Part shown: positions 1-13,189 of the stretch, one piece after another
How positions within the stretch are numbered: the first letter of the stretch is position 1
Layout of the letters: each line of letters starts with the position of its first letter
DNA from: Bufo bufo
Taxonomy: Eukaryota; Chordata; Amphibia; Anura; Bufonidae
Assembly: GCF_905171765.1 (NCBI RefSeq)
Contig: NC_053392.1
Location: 397,572,119 to 397,636,118, forward strand
Direction: 5' to 3'
Length of the DNA stretch: 64,000 nucleotides
The notes under the pieces: generated by a model
What the model was told of the DNA's origin: nothing
The model's input: the letters and a program-made list of their open reading frames with translations, nothing else
The model's database searches: none
Program-made: the position numbers and the translations under genes

Positions 1-95
1 TCAAGGAAAACAGCGGTAAGTGAATAAGCTAAAGATTGATTTATGCATAATGCTGCTTCAGCAGTAACATATGCAAAAAAAAATTGTTTTATTAA

Positions 96-2157
96 AATAT
101 GAGTTATCCTTTAAGGACCAGGCTATTTTTTGCATATTTTTTGTGTCACTTTATGTAGTGATAACTTTAAAACGCTTTTACTTATCCAAGCCATTCTGAG
201 ATTGTTTTCTTGTCACATATTGTACTTCATGACAGTGGTAAATTTTAGTCAAAATATTACATTTTTATTTATAAAAAAAATACCAAAAATCTGGAAAAAT
301 TCGCTAAATTTCAATTTCTCTGCTTTTAAAACAGATAGTGATACCTCCTAAAATAGTTATTACTTTACATTTCCCATATGTCTACTTCATGTTTGGATCA
401 TTTTGTAAATGACATTTTCTTTTTTTGGGACGTTAGAAGTTTAGAAGCAAATCTTAACATTTTTAAGAAAATTTCCAAAACCTAATTTTTAAGGACCAGT
501 ACAGGTCTGAAGTCACTTTGTGGGGCTTACATAATAAAAACCACCCATAAATGGCCCCATTTTAGAAACTACACCCCTCAAGGTATTCAAAACTGATTTT
601 ATAAATTTTGTTAACACTTTAGATGATCCACAAGAATTAAAGGGAAATGGAGATGAAATTTCAGAATTTAACTTTTTTGGCAGATTTTACATTTTAATCC
701 ATTTTTTTCCAGTAACAAAGCAAGGGTTAACAGCCAAACAAAACTCAATATTTATTACCCTGATTCTGTAGTTTACAGAAACACCCCATATGTGGCCATA
801 AACTGCTGTACGGGCATACGGCAGGGCGCAGAAGGAAAGGAACGCCATATGGTTTTTGGAAGGCAGGTTTCAGTGGGATAATTTTAAGTTGCCATTTCAC
901 ATTTGATGCACCCCTAGAGTAGAAACTCCAAAAAAGTGACCCCATTTTGGAAACTACAGGATACGATGGCAGTTTTGTTGGTACTATTTTAGGGTACATT
1001 TGATTTTTGGTTGCTCTATATTACACTTTCTGTGAGGTAAGGTATTTTTTGCTTTTTACTATGTTCATCTGACAGGTTAGATCATGTGCTATTTTTATAG
1101 AGCAGGTTGTCACGGACGCGACAATATCAAATATGACAATTTTTTTTTGTTTCAGTTTTACATAATAAAACAAAATGATTTTTTAATGTTTTTTTTTTAC
1201 ACAGTTTTTTTTGTTTAGTTTTTTACGGTGTTCACCTGAGGGGTTAGGTCATGTGATATTTTTATACAGCAGGTTGTTATGGACGCAGGAATACCTAATA
1301 TGTCAATTTTTTTATTTTATTTAAGTTTTACACAATAAATGCATTTTTGAAACAAAAAAAAAATAATGTATTAGTGTCTCCATATTCTGAGTGCCATACC
1401 TTTTTTTATTTTTTGGGCGATTTTCTTAGGTAGGGTCTCATTTTTTGCGGGATGAGATGGTACTATTTTATTTTATTTTTTTCTACGACGTTCAGGTGAG
1501 GGGGTGGATCATGTGATATTTTTATAGAGCCAGTCGTTATGGCTGCGGCAATACCCGATATGTCTGTTTTTCATTTTTTTTCTATTTTTTTTTCACAATT
1601 CTATGTTTTATTTTGAGAAATTTTATTTGAATTTTTTTTTCCTTTTTATTTTTGTCCCACTATAGGACTTCAACTTCTGGGGTCTGATCCCCCTCTTCAA
1701 TGCATTACAATGCAACCTGTATTGTAATGCATTGGCTTTCAGCTTTTATGCTGACAGCCTGCCTGTGAGACCCAGCCTAAGGGCTGGATCTCACAGGCTT
1801 CCGTAGGAGGCAAGCCCCGATGCCTATGGAAGGCATTGGGCTTGCCTTCTCTGCCATCGGGTCCATGCCACTGCAGCACGGGGACCTGATGGAGATGCGG
1901 AGGGCACCCGTACCCTCTGGAAAACCTCTGCATGCCGCGGTCAAAGCTGACAAAGGGTTAATACGCCGGCATCGTTGTCTTCACAGATGCCGGCATATGC
2001 AGCAGGGACCTGGCTGTCAGTGACTTCTGGGTCCATGCCGCTGATCGGGTGGGCGTAGCTCCGGCACCCGTCCGATCAGCCCGCGGTACATGTACGTCCC
2101 TGGTCCTTAAGTCACGTCCAGCTGTGACGTACATGTATGGCAAGGGTCCTTAAGGGG
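96..2157 (+). mobile_element. TTAA-flanked non-autonomous piggyBac-like element, copy A
   Basis: The right end reads GGTCCTTAAGG followed by the TTAA at 2158-2161. The left end is degenerate, near a TTAA at 92-95, and is followed by the motif TTTAAGGACCAGG. The body matches copy D (43197-45663) in order and orientation: a 5' module with the 'aaaacgctttta' motif, the module around 'aaactacacccctcaaggta', the ~340-bp unit around 'ttatagagcaggttgt' (about three copies, 1020-1600) and a GC-rich 3' part with inverted repeats at 1700-2150. It has no transposase. The TTAA target and the CCCTTAAGG-type ends suggest piggyBac-type mobilisation; that is inference. Confidence 0.7.
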
Positions 2158-2161
2158 TTAA

Positions 2162-2740
2162 TTTCATTTTTGAACACACAGAGAATGGGCCCAAGCTGCT
2201 CATTCTACCTTAATTCCTCCACTTCTTCCTCCCAGCCCCTCCCTCTCTATCTTGATAGGACCAGTTCCCCCAAAAGCAATAACAATGGCCCTGTTAATCA
2301 ATAAAGCGCTGGGGGCTGGGAAGAAGAAGCAGAGGAGCTATGGTGCACCATTCCTGCCTTTGGTGCACCTGAAGAATAATTGGCATATGGATTAAACACT
2401 GAATGTATTGCGATTGCAATATCATTTGAGAACACAACAGGTATATCAGCAATATGTGGCGGAAACCCTCATATTGAGTTAGGCATTATAATGTTTTCAC
2501 TGGCTGGCTCTGTCAATCAAAGTGCAGAGGGGGCGGCAGTTACAGAAAGAGTTGAGCTTCTAAGTGTAATGGTAATGCCTCTGTTGCTCATAGAGGCTCA
2601 TTTGCATATATTTAAACTTCATTTTTCTCAGCAATGCAGGCACATATGAACATCGGACCAACACAGATTCCTTCAGCTGCCAAGTGCACATACAACAGGT
2701 CGACCAGTTTCATAGGTACAAATCTGCTGACAGATTCCCT
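2162..2740. other. Spacer with an unidentified repeat remnant
   Basis: No credible gene. The last ~100 bp before the TTAA at 2741 (from about 2640) resembles a moderately repetitive non-coding sequence that stops exactly where the piggyBac element begins. The target was probably an older repeat. The rest (2162-2640) shows nothing recognisable. Confidence 0.4.
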
Positions 2741-3695
2741 TTAACCACCTCCGGACCGCTGTACGCAGATTCGCGTTCCGGAGGTGGCAGCGCTGCGCAC
2801 AATTACGCATATACGCGTCATCTCGCGAGACGCGAGATTTTGCTCCAAGCCGGCCCGCGCATGCGCATCGCGGGCCGGCAAAATTCAAAGAAGAAGTTCG
2901 TCACCAGCCTGCCAGCAACGATCATTGGCTGGCAGGCTGGCGATTTTCAAAAAATCCAATCAAAAGTCATATAACAGATCATATTAGTAAATATGATCTG
3001 TTATATGGCTTCTCTGCTCCTCTGCTGGTCCTTTTCGTCGGTTGGATCCAGCAGAGAAGCAGACTGAACTGTGAGTACACCAAACACTTCACTGTAGCCC
3101 CTGATCACCCCCCTGCACCCCAATTAACCCTTTGATCACCCCTTTGATCGCCCCTGTCAATCACTAGTGAAAGGAAAAAAAGTGATCAGTGTAAACTGTC
3201 ACTTTTTTTTTTCACTGGTATTGGCTGTTAGGTTTTAGGGATAGTTTAGGCCCCTTGGTTAGGTAGTTAGCGTCAGTTAGCGCCCACCCCACCGCACCGC
3301 AGTCACTTTTATTCGCTGAATAGCGTATCGCTAATCAGCATTTGTACTTTTATAGTATCTGTAAGTGATCAAAACTGATCACGGTCAGATCTATAATAGT
3401 ATTAGTGTCACTTTAGTTCGCCCTCCACCCAAAACGCAGTGTTTGCCTGATCAGGCCTGATCGGTCGCCCACACGTGCGTTCACCCACGCCCGCCCCACC
3501 GCAGTGACAAAAAATATATATTTTTTGATCACTGCACATTCATTTTACACGCACTGCGGCGATAAAAAAATCTGTTTTGATATTTTTTATCAACCGCAGC
3601 GGCCTCCGGTACTTCGCCAGCCTCCCCTTTGTAAGACAGGCTTGCTTTTTTTCTTGGGTAGTCTCAGGGAATACCCCTAAATTTAGTAGTCCAAA

Positions 3696-5627
3696 ATGTC
3701 AAACAGGGGGTATTCTTCTGAAGAGGCCTACAGGATTCTGACCCAGTCGGATGAGGAGTGGGAACCCTCATCTGATGAATCTAGCGGGTCAGAATATGAA
3801 CCTGTGGAAAGCAGTGGCTCTCTGACCCAAAGTTCGGACGAGGAGGTGGAGGTCCCTGGCAGCACCAGGCGTACCCGGCCCCGTGTCGCTAGACCACAGG
3901 TTATGCAGGATCCGCTTCAAGAGCAGCAGAGTGGGGCTGTCGCTGCCGGATCACGTGGTGATGCATACACCAGCAGCGCAGCCCTCCCTGGACCTAGTAC
4001 CAGCACTGCCGTACAACATGGTGACGTGGCGAGCACCAGAAGGGCAGTTGAAGCTGGTACGGTGGCACGTGCACTAGTTACCCCGTCGCAGCCACCGCAC
4101 AGACAGGCCCGTAGAGCCCCTAGAATCCCTGAGGTGCTGGCAAACCCTGATTGGCAGTCACCAACTTTAGCCGCACCTGTAGTTCCCCCTTTCACCGCCC
4201 AGTCTGGAGTTTGGGTTGAGACGGCTCAAATCGGTTCGGCCCTGGGATTTTTTGAGCTGTTCTTGACTGCGGAGCTCTTGGACTTAGTCGTGGCAGAGAC
4301 CAACCAGTATGCCACACAATTTATATCCGCCAACCCGGGAAGCTTTTATGCCCAGCCTTTCCGGTGGAAACCAGTCCAAGTTTCCGAACTTAAAATTTTT
4401 TTGGGCCTTCTCCTCAACATGGGCCTGACAAAAAAGCATGAATTGCGGTCATATTGGTCAACGCACCCGAATTATCACATGCCCATGTTCTCTGCTGCTA
4501 TGTCCAGGGCACGATTTGAGGCCATCCTCCGTTTCCTGCATTTTAGCGACAACACCACCTCCCGTCCCAGAGGCCACCCAGCTTTTGACCAGCTCCACAA
4601 AATTCGGCCCCTCATAGACCATTTCAACCAGAAATTTGCAGACATCTGCGTAGACGAGTCCCTAATACATTTTACCGGGCGCCTTGGCTTCAAACAGTAA
4701 ATCCCAAGCAAGCGTGCCCGGTATGGGGTCAAATTGTATAAGCTCTGTGAAAGGGCCACAGGCTATACCCACAAATTTTGGATCTATGAGGGAAAAGATC
4801 AGACCCTGGAGCCGATCGGTTGCCCTGACTACCTGGGGAGCAGTGGGAAGACAGTCTGGGACTTGGTGTCACCCTTATTCGGCAAGGGGTACCATCTTTA
4901 TGTGGACAATTTTTACACAAGTGTGGCCCTCTTTAGGCATTTGTTTCTAGAACGGATTTGCGCCTGTGGCACCGCGCGAACTAGTCGCGTGGGCTTCCCC
5001 CAACGGCTTGTAACCACCCGTCTTGCAAGGGGGGAGAGGGCTGCCTTGTGTAACGAAGAACTGCTCGCGGTGAAATGGAGAGACAAGCGTGACGTTTACA
5101 TGCTCTCCTCCATTCACGCAGACACGACAATCCAAATTGAGCGAGCAACCCGTGTCATTGAAAAGCCCCTCTGTGTCCACGACTATAATGCGCTCATGGG
5201 AGGGGTGGACTTCAATGACCAGATGTTGTCTCCGTATTTAGTTTCCCGCAGAACCAGACGCTGGTATAAGAAGGTGTCTGTATATTTAATTCAATTGGCG
5301 CTGTACAATAGTTTTGTTCTCTACAGTAAGGCTGGGAGAACACGATCTTTCCTCAAATTCCAGGAAGAGATCATCGAGAACCTCCTTTACCCAGGAGGTT
5401 CCGTGGCCCCATCCACCAGTGTAGTTAGCCGTCTACACGAGCGACATTTCCCCAGTGTCGTTCCTGGTACCTCAACCCAACCGTCACCCCGAAAAAGATG
5501 TCGTGTCTGTAGCAGGAGTGGAATAAGGCGTGACACCCGCTATTTCTGTCCTGACTGTCCTGACCACCCTGCCCTATGCTTTGGTGAGTGTTTCCGGAAG
5601 TACCACACACAGGTACACCTAGCATAG
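3696..5627 (+). pseudogene. piggyBac transposase with one in-frame stop
   Basis: DDE/D transposase that cuts and pastes at TTAA. The reading frame is 643 codons and unbroken apart from a TAA at codon 335 (4698-4700); the segments on both sides are in the same frame. Residues 1-60 are acidic and Ser-rich, as is usual for the N-terminus. The catalytic aspartates expected in piggyBac are present: D320 in VDESL, D404 in YVDNFYTS, and D505 with D508 in GGVDFNDQM. The C-terminus (about residues 595-643) has the cysteine-rich zinc domain (CRVC, CPDC, CFGEC). Relatives usually have Tyr at the stop position, in a QY.P.KRA.YG-type segment, so one substitution explains the break. The start ATG lies 0.95 kb inside the left end. 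Without read-through the product would lose two catalytic residues and the zinc domain. Confidence 0.92.
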
Positions 5628-6449
5628 GGATTGCATCTCACAGGACAGGCACACAGGGCTATTAGGGCCCTTTTACTCTCAGCTGCTGCAAACCTCTCCT
5701 TTCACCTGGGATAAAGTGGATAACGTACTTCGCCACATCTCTGGCCGATTTGCGCTTTGCACATTGTCCCATGGGGAAGGAGAGGTTTGTTCTATAAAGG
5801 TAAAAAAAACTAAACAAAAAAAAAATTACCGGTAAGTAAAAAAGTTAAAAAAGTTAAAAAAAAGTTAATATGTTCTGTTCTAAAGTTAATAAAGTTATTG
5901 CTTTGCGGCCTGGTTTTTTCTTTTTTTTTTTTTTACCTTCCAGGTGGACCAACCGATCGACCAGCTGCAGCACTGATGTGCATTCGGACAGAAGCATTGC
6001 GCTGCTGTCAGATTACACGCAAGTCGGTGTATGCGGCGCTGCAAGACGAGATTTCTCCTCTGCAGTAAAAGATATGTTTGCCGAGGCATATGAGCTGAGG
6101 AGGTGGCGGTGTTCATATACTTTGGCAAACACTTTGTATATATAAAAAAAAAAATCCCGGCAATGATTTATTCATCCACATCGATTGATGTGAATGGAGA
6201 AATCTGGTTTGCCAGGGCATACGAGCTGAAGTGGGTATGGATGTTGGGCGGAGCTCCTATGTCCTGGCAGACGCCTTTCCCCTCCTTTTTCTTTTTTTGG
6301 CAGAGATTTTTTCATCCACATTGATCGATGCGAATGAAGAAATCTGTGCCGTTCATTTTTTTCTTTCAGCCCAGAGGCTGAACGGAAAAAAAAAATCTCA
6401 TTACCCGTATGCTCAATATAAGGAGAATAGCAGAAACTCCTAATGCTGG

Positions 6450-8600
6450 GCATACATGTAATGATTGCGGAGACCCTCAAATGCCAGGGCAGTACAAACA
6501 CCCCACAAATAACACCATTTTGGAAAGAAGACACCCCAAGGTATTCGCTGAGGGGCATATTGAGTCCATGAAAGATTTAAATTTTTGTCCCAAGTTAGCG
6601 GAAAGGGAGACTTTGTGAGAACAAAATCAAAAAAATCAATTTCCGCTAACTTGTGCCAAAATTTTTTTTTTTCAATGAACTCGCCATGCCCCTCATTGAA
6701 TACCTTGGGGTGTCTTCTTTCCAAAATGGGGTCACATGTGGGGTATTTATACTGCCCTGGCATTTTAGGGGCCCCAAAGCGTGAGAAGAAGTCTGGTATC
6801 CAAATGTCTAAAAATGCCCTCCTAAAAGGAATTTGGGCCCCTTTGCCCACCTAGGCTGCAAAAAAGTGTCACACATCTGGTATCTCTGTATTCAGGAGAA
6901 GTTGAGGAATGTGTTTTGGGGTGTTTTTTTACATATACCCATGCTGGGTGAGATAAATATCTCACATTCCAAAGAGCACCTTTCGGATTTCACAGGTCAT
7001 TTACCTACTTACCACACATTAGGGCCCCTGGAAAATGCCAGGGCAGTATAACTACCTTGGGGTGTCTTCTTTCTAAAATGGGGTCACTTGTGGGGTAGTT
7101 ATACTGCCCTGGCATTCTAGGGGCCCAAATGTGTGGTAAGGAGTTTGAAATCAAATTATGTAAAAAATGACCTGTGAAATCCGAAAGGTGCTCTTTGGAA
7201 TATGGGCCCCTTTGCCCACCTAGGCTGCAAAAAAGTGTCACACATCTGGTATCTCCGTACTCAGGAGAAGGTGGGGAATGTGTTTTGGGGTGTCATTTTA
7301 TATATACCCATGCTGGGTGAGAGAAATATCTTGGCAAAAGACAACTTTTCCCATTTTTTTATACAAAGTTGGCATTTGACCAAGATATTTATCTCACCCA
7401 GCATGGGTATATGTAAAAAGACACCTCAAAACACATTCCTCAACTTCTCCTGAATACAGAGATACCAGATGTGTGACACTTTTTTGCAGCATAGGTGGGC
7501 AAAGGGGCCCATATTCCAAAGAGCACCTTTCGGATTTCACAGGTCATTTTTTACTGAATTTGATTTCAAACTCCTTACCACACATTTGGGCCCCTAGAAT
7601 GCCAGGGCAGTATAACTACCCCACAAGTGACCCCATTTTGGAAAGAAGAGACCCCAAGGTATTTGCTGATGGGCATAGTGAGTTCATGGAAGTTTTTATT
7701 TTTTGTCACAAGTTAGAGGAATTTGAGACTTTGTATGAAAAAAAAAATCAAAAAAAAAATCATCATTTTCCACTAACTTGTGACAAAAAATAAAAAATTC
7801 TAGGAACTCGCCATGCCCCTCACGGAATACCTTGGGGTGTCTTCTTTCCAAAATGGGGTCACTTGTGGGGTAGTTATACTGCCCTGGCATTCTAGGGGCC
7901 TAAATGTGTGGTAAGGAGTTTGAAATCAAATTCTGTAAAAAATGACCTGTGAAATCCGAAAGGTGCTCTTTGGAATATGGGCCCCTTTGCCCACCTAGGC
8001 TGCAAAAAAGTGTCACACATCTGGTATCTCTGTATTCAGGAGAAGTTGAGGAATGTGTTTTGGGGTGTCTTTTTACATATACCCATGCTGGGTGAGATAA
8101 ATATCTTGGTCAAATGCCAACTTTGTATAAAAAAATGGGAAAAGTTGTCTTTTGCCAAGATATTTCTCTCACCCAGCATGGGTATATATAAAATGACACC
8201 CCAAAACACATTCCCCACCTTCTCCTGAGTACGGAGATACCAGATGTGTGACACTTTTTTGCACCCTAGGTGGGCAAAGGGGCCCATATTCCAAAGAGCA
8301 CCTTTCGGATTTCACAGGTCATTTTTTACAGAATTTGATTTCAAACTCCTTACCACACATTTGGGCCCCTAGAATGCCAGGGCAGTATAACTACCCCACA
8401 AGTGACCCCATTTTGGAAAGAAGAGACCCCAAGGTATTCGCTGATGCGCATAGTGAGTTCATAGAACTTTTTATTTTTTGTCACAAGTTAGTGGAATATG
8501 AGACTTTGTAAGAAAAAAAAGAAAAAAATCATCATTTTCCGCTAACTTGTGACAAAAAATAAAAAGTTCTATGAACTCACTATGCCCATCAGCGAATACC
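6450..8600. repeat. Alternating inverted repeat modules inside the piggyBac element
   Basis: A ~300-400-bp module recurs in alternating orientation. Markers are 'ggggtcacttgtggggtag' and 'cccatgctgggtgaga' at about 6990-7370 (forward), 7375-7640 (reverse), 7800-8110 (forward) and 8110-8440 (reverse). Short ORFs of similar sequence appear on both strands only because the module is repeated in both directions. I see no sign of selection for protein. Confidence 0.8.
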
Positions 8601-9130
8601 TTAGGGTGTGTACTTTCCGAAATGGGGTCATTTGTGTGGTGTTTGTACTGTCTGGCCATTGTAGAACCTCAGGAAACATGACAGGTGCTCAGAAAGTCAG
8701 AGCTGCTTCAAAAAGCGGAAATTCACATTTTTGTACCATAGTTTGTAAACGCTATAACTTTTACCCAAACCATTTTTTTTTTACCCAAACATTTTTTTTT
8801 TATCAAAGACATGTAGAACAATAAATTTAGAGCAAAATTTATATATGGATCTCGTTTTTTTTTGCAAAATTTTACAACTGAAAGTGAAAAATGTCATTTT
8901 TTTGCAAAAAAATCGTTAAATTTCGATTAATAACAAAAAAAGTAAAAATGTCAGCAGCAATGAAATACCTCCAAATGAAAGCTTTATTAGTGAGAAGAAA
9001 AGGAGGTAAAATTCATTTGGGTGGTAAGTTGCATGACCGAGCAATAAACGGTGAAAGTAGTGTAGGTCAGAAGTGTAAAAAGTGGCCTGGTCTTTCAGGG
9101 TGTTTAAGCACTGGGGGCTGAGGTGGTTAA

Positions 9131-9548
9131 GGAGCAGTCATCTAAAAAAAAAAAAAAAATCACTGAAAATGAAATAACATGATAAAATATTTCCCACATC
9201 TAGGCAGCCATTTACTAATCTGAAATATGCCTAAATTAGCCACATTTCAGACGCAGATGGTGGTGCAACCGCCATCTGCGACTTTTCTCCTCTTACGCCA
9301 GGTCTAAAATTGTGGGCGGGGAAGAGGAGGGACCGGCAGTCCCGTCTCATTCATCATTTTCTATGCCTGTTTTAGGCGTAGAAAATGGTTAAAATGTAAG
9401 ACAGCTTGGAAGCTGACTGCAGAATCTCAGTTTAGACTTGGAGTAAAGGTGTTCATACAGGTGTTTTTTAATGGGGAGAGAGAAGACAACAACTGCCAGA
9501 AACATCTGGCAGTGGGTTACCTCCCAGCAAAAGGGTTATCCATTCCTT
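9131..9548. other. Spacer with a degenerate repeat
   Basis: No gene. About 9200-9450 contains a repeat-like stretch with a short inverted match around 'gacgcagatggtgg' and 'gccatctgcgac'. It is not identified further. Confidence 0.35.
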
Positions 9549-9551
9549 TAA

Positions 9552-9997
9552 GGCCTCATGCACACAACCGTTGTTTTATTCCATGTCCGTTGTGCAGTTT
9601 TTCGTGATTTTCTGCGGACCCATTGACTTTCAATAGGTCCGTTGAAAACTCGGCTAATGCACCGTTTGTCATCCGCGTCCGTGATCCGGGGTTCCAGTCC
9701 GTCAAAAAAATATAACCTGTCCTATTTTTTTCATGGAAAACGGTTTGCGGACCCATTCAAGTCAATGGCACCGTTAAAAAACGCGGAGGCACACAAGATT
9801 GTCATCCGCGTCCGCGTACGTTTTTTTCCTATCATGGCATGGAAAACTTGACTTAGACTTTTTTTAACTTTCCTTCATGTCTGGTGATCCTCCAAAAATA
9901 AAGGAAGACACACGGAAACAAAAACGGAAATGGATCACGGAACAACGGAACCCCATTTTGCGGAACGGAACACAACAACGGTCGTGTGCATGAGGCC
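9552..9997. mobile_element. Harbinger-type MITE with GGCCTCATGCACAC ends
   Basis: Inverted ends read GGCCTCATGCACACAACCGT on the left and, inward from the right, GGCCTCATGCACACGACCGT. The flanks are TAA (left) and TTA (right), consistent with but not proof of a PIF/Harbinger 3-bp target. The left ~270 bp closely matches the start of the two-gene Harbinger element at 48848, so this is probably a deletion derivative of that family. Confidence 0.75.
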
Positions 9998-11588
9998 TTA
10001 TATTGATGGCCTATCATCTGTGTAGTTCTGGTGCCTATTCTCTGTGCTGGAGCTTCTTCCAAACAGCTGATCAGCAGGTTTCTCTGAGCGGTGATGAACC
10101 CACGCTTATCAGATATTGATGGCCTATCCTGAGGATAGTCAATAGAAACAAGGTGTAGCAGCACTTACAAATATTCAGCTACAGTCTCTGAATCCAAACA
10201 ATGGCGGTGCCAGTGTTGTTATGTTCCAGCCTGAGGGCCCCAGGTCGACAATATCAAGAGAAGAAAACCGCAGCACACCAGTGTAAAAAGAGTGGACTAA
10301 AGCAGGCCGTACACATCATATAGCTAATGTGTGTTTGGCCTACCGCCATGCCTCCTGAAATCAGCAGGTTTGGCTGCAATTAATCTAATGGTCTAATGTG
10401 CATGGCCAGCTCAGGTTCATACAGTAGGTCAACAGTTTGGACTTTTTTGGCACTTTCCAGTGACATTTATAAAGAGATAACTCTCTGTAGTTGGCCACCC
10501 AGTTTTACATTGTCTCGAGGTTACACCTCTTATTATGTAAGATTAAGAACAAAATTCCTTTTTGTTAAGGTTAAGATGTTATGTTACGGGACAGAAATGC
10601 TCAGTTTGAGTAGACATGTTAATGTTGTTTGTATTGAAGAAAACTTTCTTTAAAAAATTTTTTAGACTTTATGTGCTGCAGGAAAGAAATTGAAGTGAAG
10701 AAAAACAGAAGGTGGATTCACTCATAGGTTTTTAGTGGTGCACTCGTGTGTTTAAGTTTTTTGTACCTGCAGTTTTTGCTGGAAAAAAAAACATAACACC
10801 ACATCAAGATCTTAAAGGCTATAGGATTTATCAAATGCATGACAGACAGGCTTTTTGTTTGCTACTGCCATCTTTTTTCAATTTGGTGACTTTTTTGTGT
10901 TTCTGGTGTTAAAAAAAAAAACGCAAAAAAACATATCCCGAACTTGGGTTTGATTCCAAGGTACCACTTGGAACCGAACCAGAGTTGGAGAAATGTTTTT
11001 TTACAGTACAAATTAATTTATTAAGTTATTGCCCGAAGTCTCACAAGACTTTGCGAAGCAATAACTTCAACTCATAGGAGTCAATACATTCTAATACTGT
11101 ACAGAGCTCCTGCTCGATTCGCTCATCCCTAGGAAGGAAGCACTTGTTATTGGACGTGAGAGCTGCATTTACATGCAGCAATCACCTCCACGGTAGGAGA
11201 ACAAGCGAGGGCTACAGTTATCGCTCATCCTCATACAAATTCATTGTTTCTGGGTAGCAGATCCCTGTTTCCAAAGCACATCTGCTGTCCAGAAACTATG
11301 ACTGAGGTATCTGCACCAAACATCATTTCATCTGAGTGTTTTGCTTGTTTATTGGATGATCTGTGGCACCTTTACATGAGCAGATTTTCGGGAACAAACG
11401 TTTGTTAATCTGCTTGACAATTGGGCAGTCTAAATGAAGCATTACAGTTGTGTTAAAGTGCAATTGTACTTTCAAAACACTATCAATATCAATATACTGA
11501 GATACCAAAGGTTTAAATCAGTGGAGGTCAGAGTGCTAAAACCTCTGCCAATCGCTAAGATGAGAGCGTATAAAGTGTAATTCTACTT
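9998..11588. other. Mostly unassigned spacer
   Basis: About 10000-10150 carries fragments related to the 'gatggcctatcctgagg' repeat of the MITE at 55447. The remainder (10200-11588) has no convincing ORF and no clear element ends. The ORFs of 60-85 codons here have no recognisable domain. Confidence 0.4.
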
Positions 11589-11609
11589 TTAACCACCTCA
11601 GCCCCCCTA

Positions 11610-12249
11610 CCGTGTTTCCCCAAAAATAAGACAGCCCCCGAAAATAAGACCTACTTCCAGTTTTGCCTCTTGCTGTAATATAAGGCATACCCTGAAAATA
11701 AGACCTCCCCGATATTAAGGCCTCCCCGATAATAAGGCCCCTCTAGAATATAAGGCCCCCGAAGCTACCGTAAGGCGTCTGCCTCCTCTGGACCGTAGCG
11801 GCGGGCGCCGCCGCGCAGCTCACTGATTGGCCGCAGCACAGCCAGAGCTGTTCAGGCAGTGCGGGGTCTCTTTAAATCAGAGAGCCCGCGCCGCTGCCAG
11901 GAGAAGCTGCCGCCTGCTGCTCGCTCTGCCCTGACGGAGTCTGGCTGACTCACAATTAGACATGAGTGAGTCGCGCAGGGCAGGAGTCGGGGGATCACTT
12001 AAAATGACACAGGGGGATCAGAGGGTGGAATCAAAATGACACAGGAATCCTCCTTTGTCATTTTGAAGGGGGTACTAAAGGGGGTACTAAAATGGTAATC
12101 CCCCCCTCTGATTCTCCTGTGCCATTTTGATTCCCCTTTCTGATCCCCCTGTGTCATGGAAAAATAAGACATCTCTGAAATTAAGACCTAGCGCATCTTT
12201 GGGAGCAAAAATTAATATAAGACACTGTCTTATTTTCGGGAAAAGAGGG
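11610..12249. mobile_element. TA-flanked MITE with 'GTTTCCCCAAAAATAAGAC' ends
   Basis: The left end is CCGTGTTTCCCCAAAAATAA after TA (11608-11609). The right end read inward is CCCTCTTTTCCCGAAAATAA, before TA (12250-12251). It lies inside the piggyBac derivative. A GC-rich core (11770-11960) is flanked by 'ataagac' and 'ataaggc' repeats. The TA duplication suggests a Tc1/mariner or pogo-type transposase, but the family is not proven. Confidence 0.7.
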
Positions 12250-13189
12250 TAGTTTAAACACTCTTAATGACCAGACCACTTTTTACAATTCTGCACTACA
12301 CTACTTTTACGGTTTATTGCTCGGTCATAAAACGTACCACCCAAATTAATTTTACCTACTTTTCTTCTCACTAATAGAGCTTTCATTTGGTGGTATTTCA
12401 TTGCTGCTGAAATTTTTACTTTTTTTGTTATTAATCGAAATTTAACTAAATTTTTTCAAAAAAATTACATTTTTCACTTTCAGTTGTAAATTTTCTTTAA
12501 AAAAACTACATTTCTATATAAATTTTAATCTAAATTTATTGTTCTACATGTCTTTGATAAAAAAAAAATGTTTGGGTAAAAAAAAAATGGTTTGGGTAAA
12601 AGTTATAGCGTTTACAAACTATGGTACAAAAATTTGAATTTCCGCATTTTGAAGCAACTCTGACTTTCTGAGCACCTGTCATGTTTCCTGAGGTTCTACA
12701 ATGGCCAGACAGTACAAACACCCCACAAATGACCCCATTTCGGAAAGTAGACACCCTAAGGTATTCACTGATGGGCATAGTGAGTTCATAGAACTTTTTA
12801 TTTTTTGTCACAAGTTAGCGGAAAATGATGATTTTTTTGGGGGGATTTTTTTTCCTTACAAAGTCTCATATTCCACTAACTTGTGACAAAAAATCAAAAC
12901 TTCCATGAACTCGCCATGCCCCTCACGAAATACCTTGGGGTGTCTTCTTTCCAAAATGGGGTCACATGTGGGGTATTTATACTGCCCTGGCATTTTAGGG
13001 GCCCTAAAGCGTGAGAAGAAGTCTGGAATATAAATGTCAAATTTTTTTTACGCATTTGGATTCCGTGATGGGTACGGTGAGTTCATGTGAGATTTTATTT
13101 TTTGTCACAAGTTAGTGGAATATGAGACTTTGTAAGAAAAAACAAAAAAATAAATATATATCAATTTCCGCTAACTTGTGCCAAAAAAA

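Larger units (their letters stand above)
2745..9126 (+). mobile_element. Complete piggyBac-superfamily transposon
   Basis: TTAA target duplications lie at 2741-2744 and 9127-9130. The inverted ends start CCACCTCCGG on the left and, read inward from the right, CCACCTCAGC. The element is about 6.4 kb: a 5' part with short palindromes, the transposase reading frame at 3696-5627, then about 3.4 kb of non-coding modules in alternating orientation (6450-8600). A transposase-less relative in the opposite orientation lies at 11593-13996. Confidence 0.85.

Noticed and set aside
1739..2143. Overlapping ORFs on both strands in the GC-rich part of copy A
   Set aside because: They lie in inverted repeats at the 3' part of the non-autonomous element and have no domain.
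7005..8511. Several similar ORFs on both strands (for example with SDFTGHFLHNLISNSLPHIW)
   Set aside because: The same non-coding module is repeated in alternating orientation, and the third-position pattern is not that of a gene.
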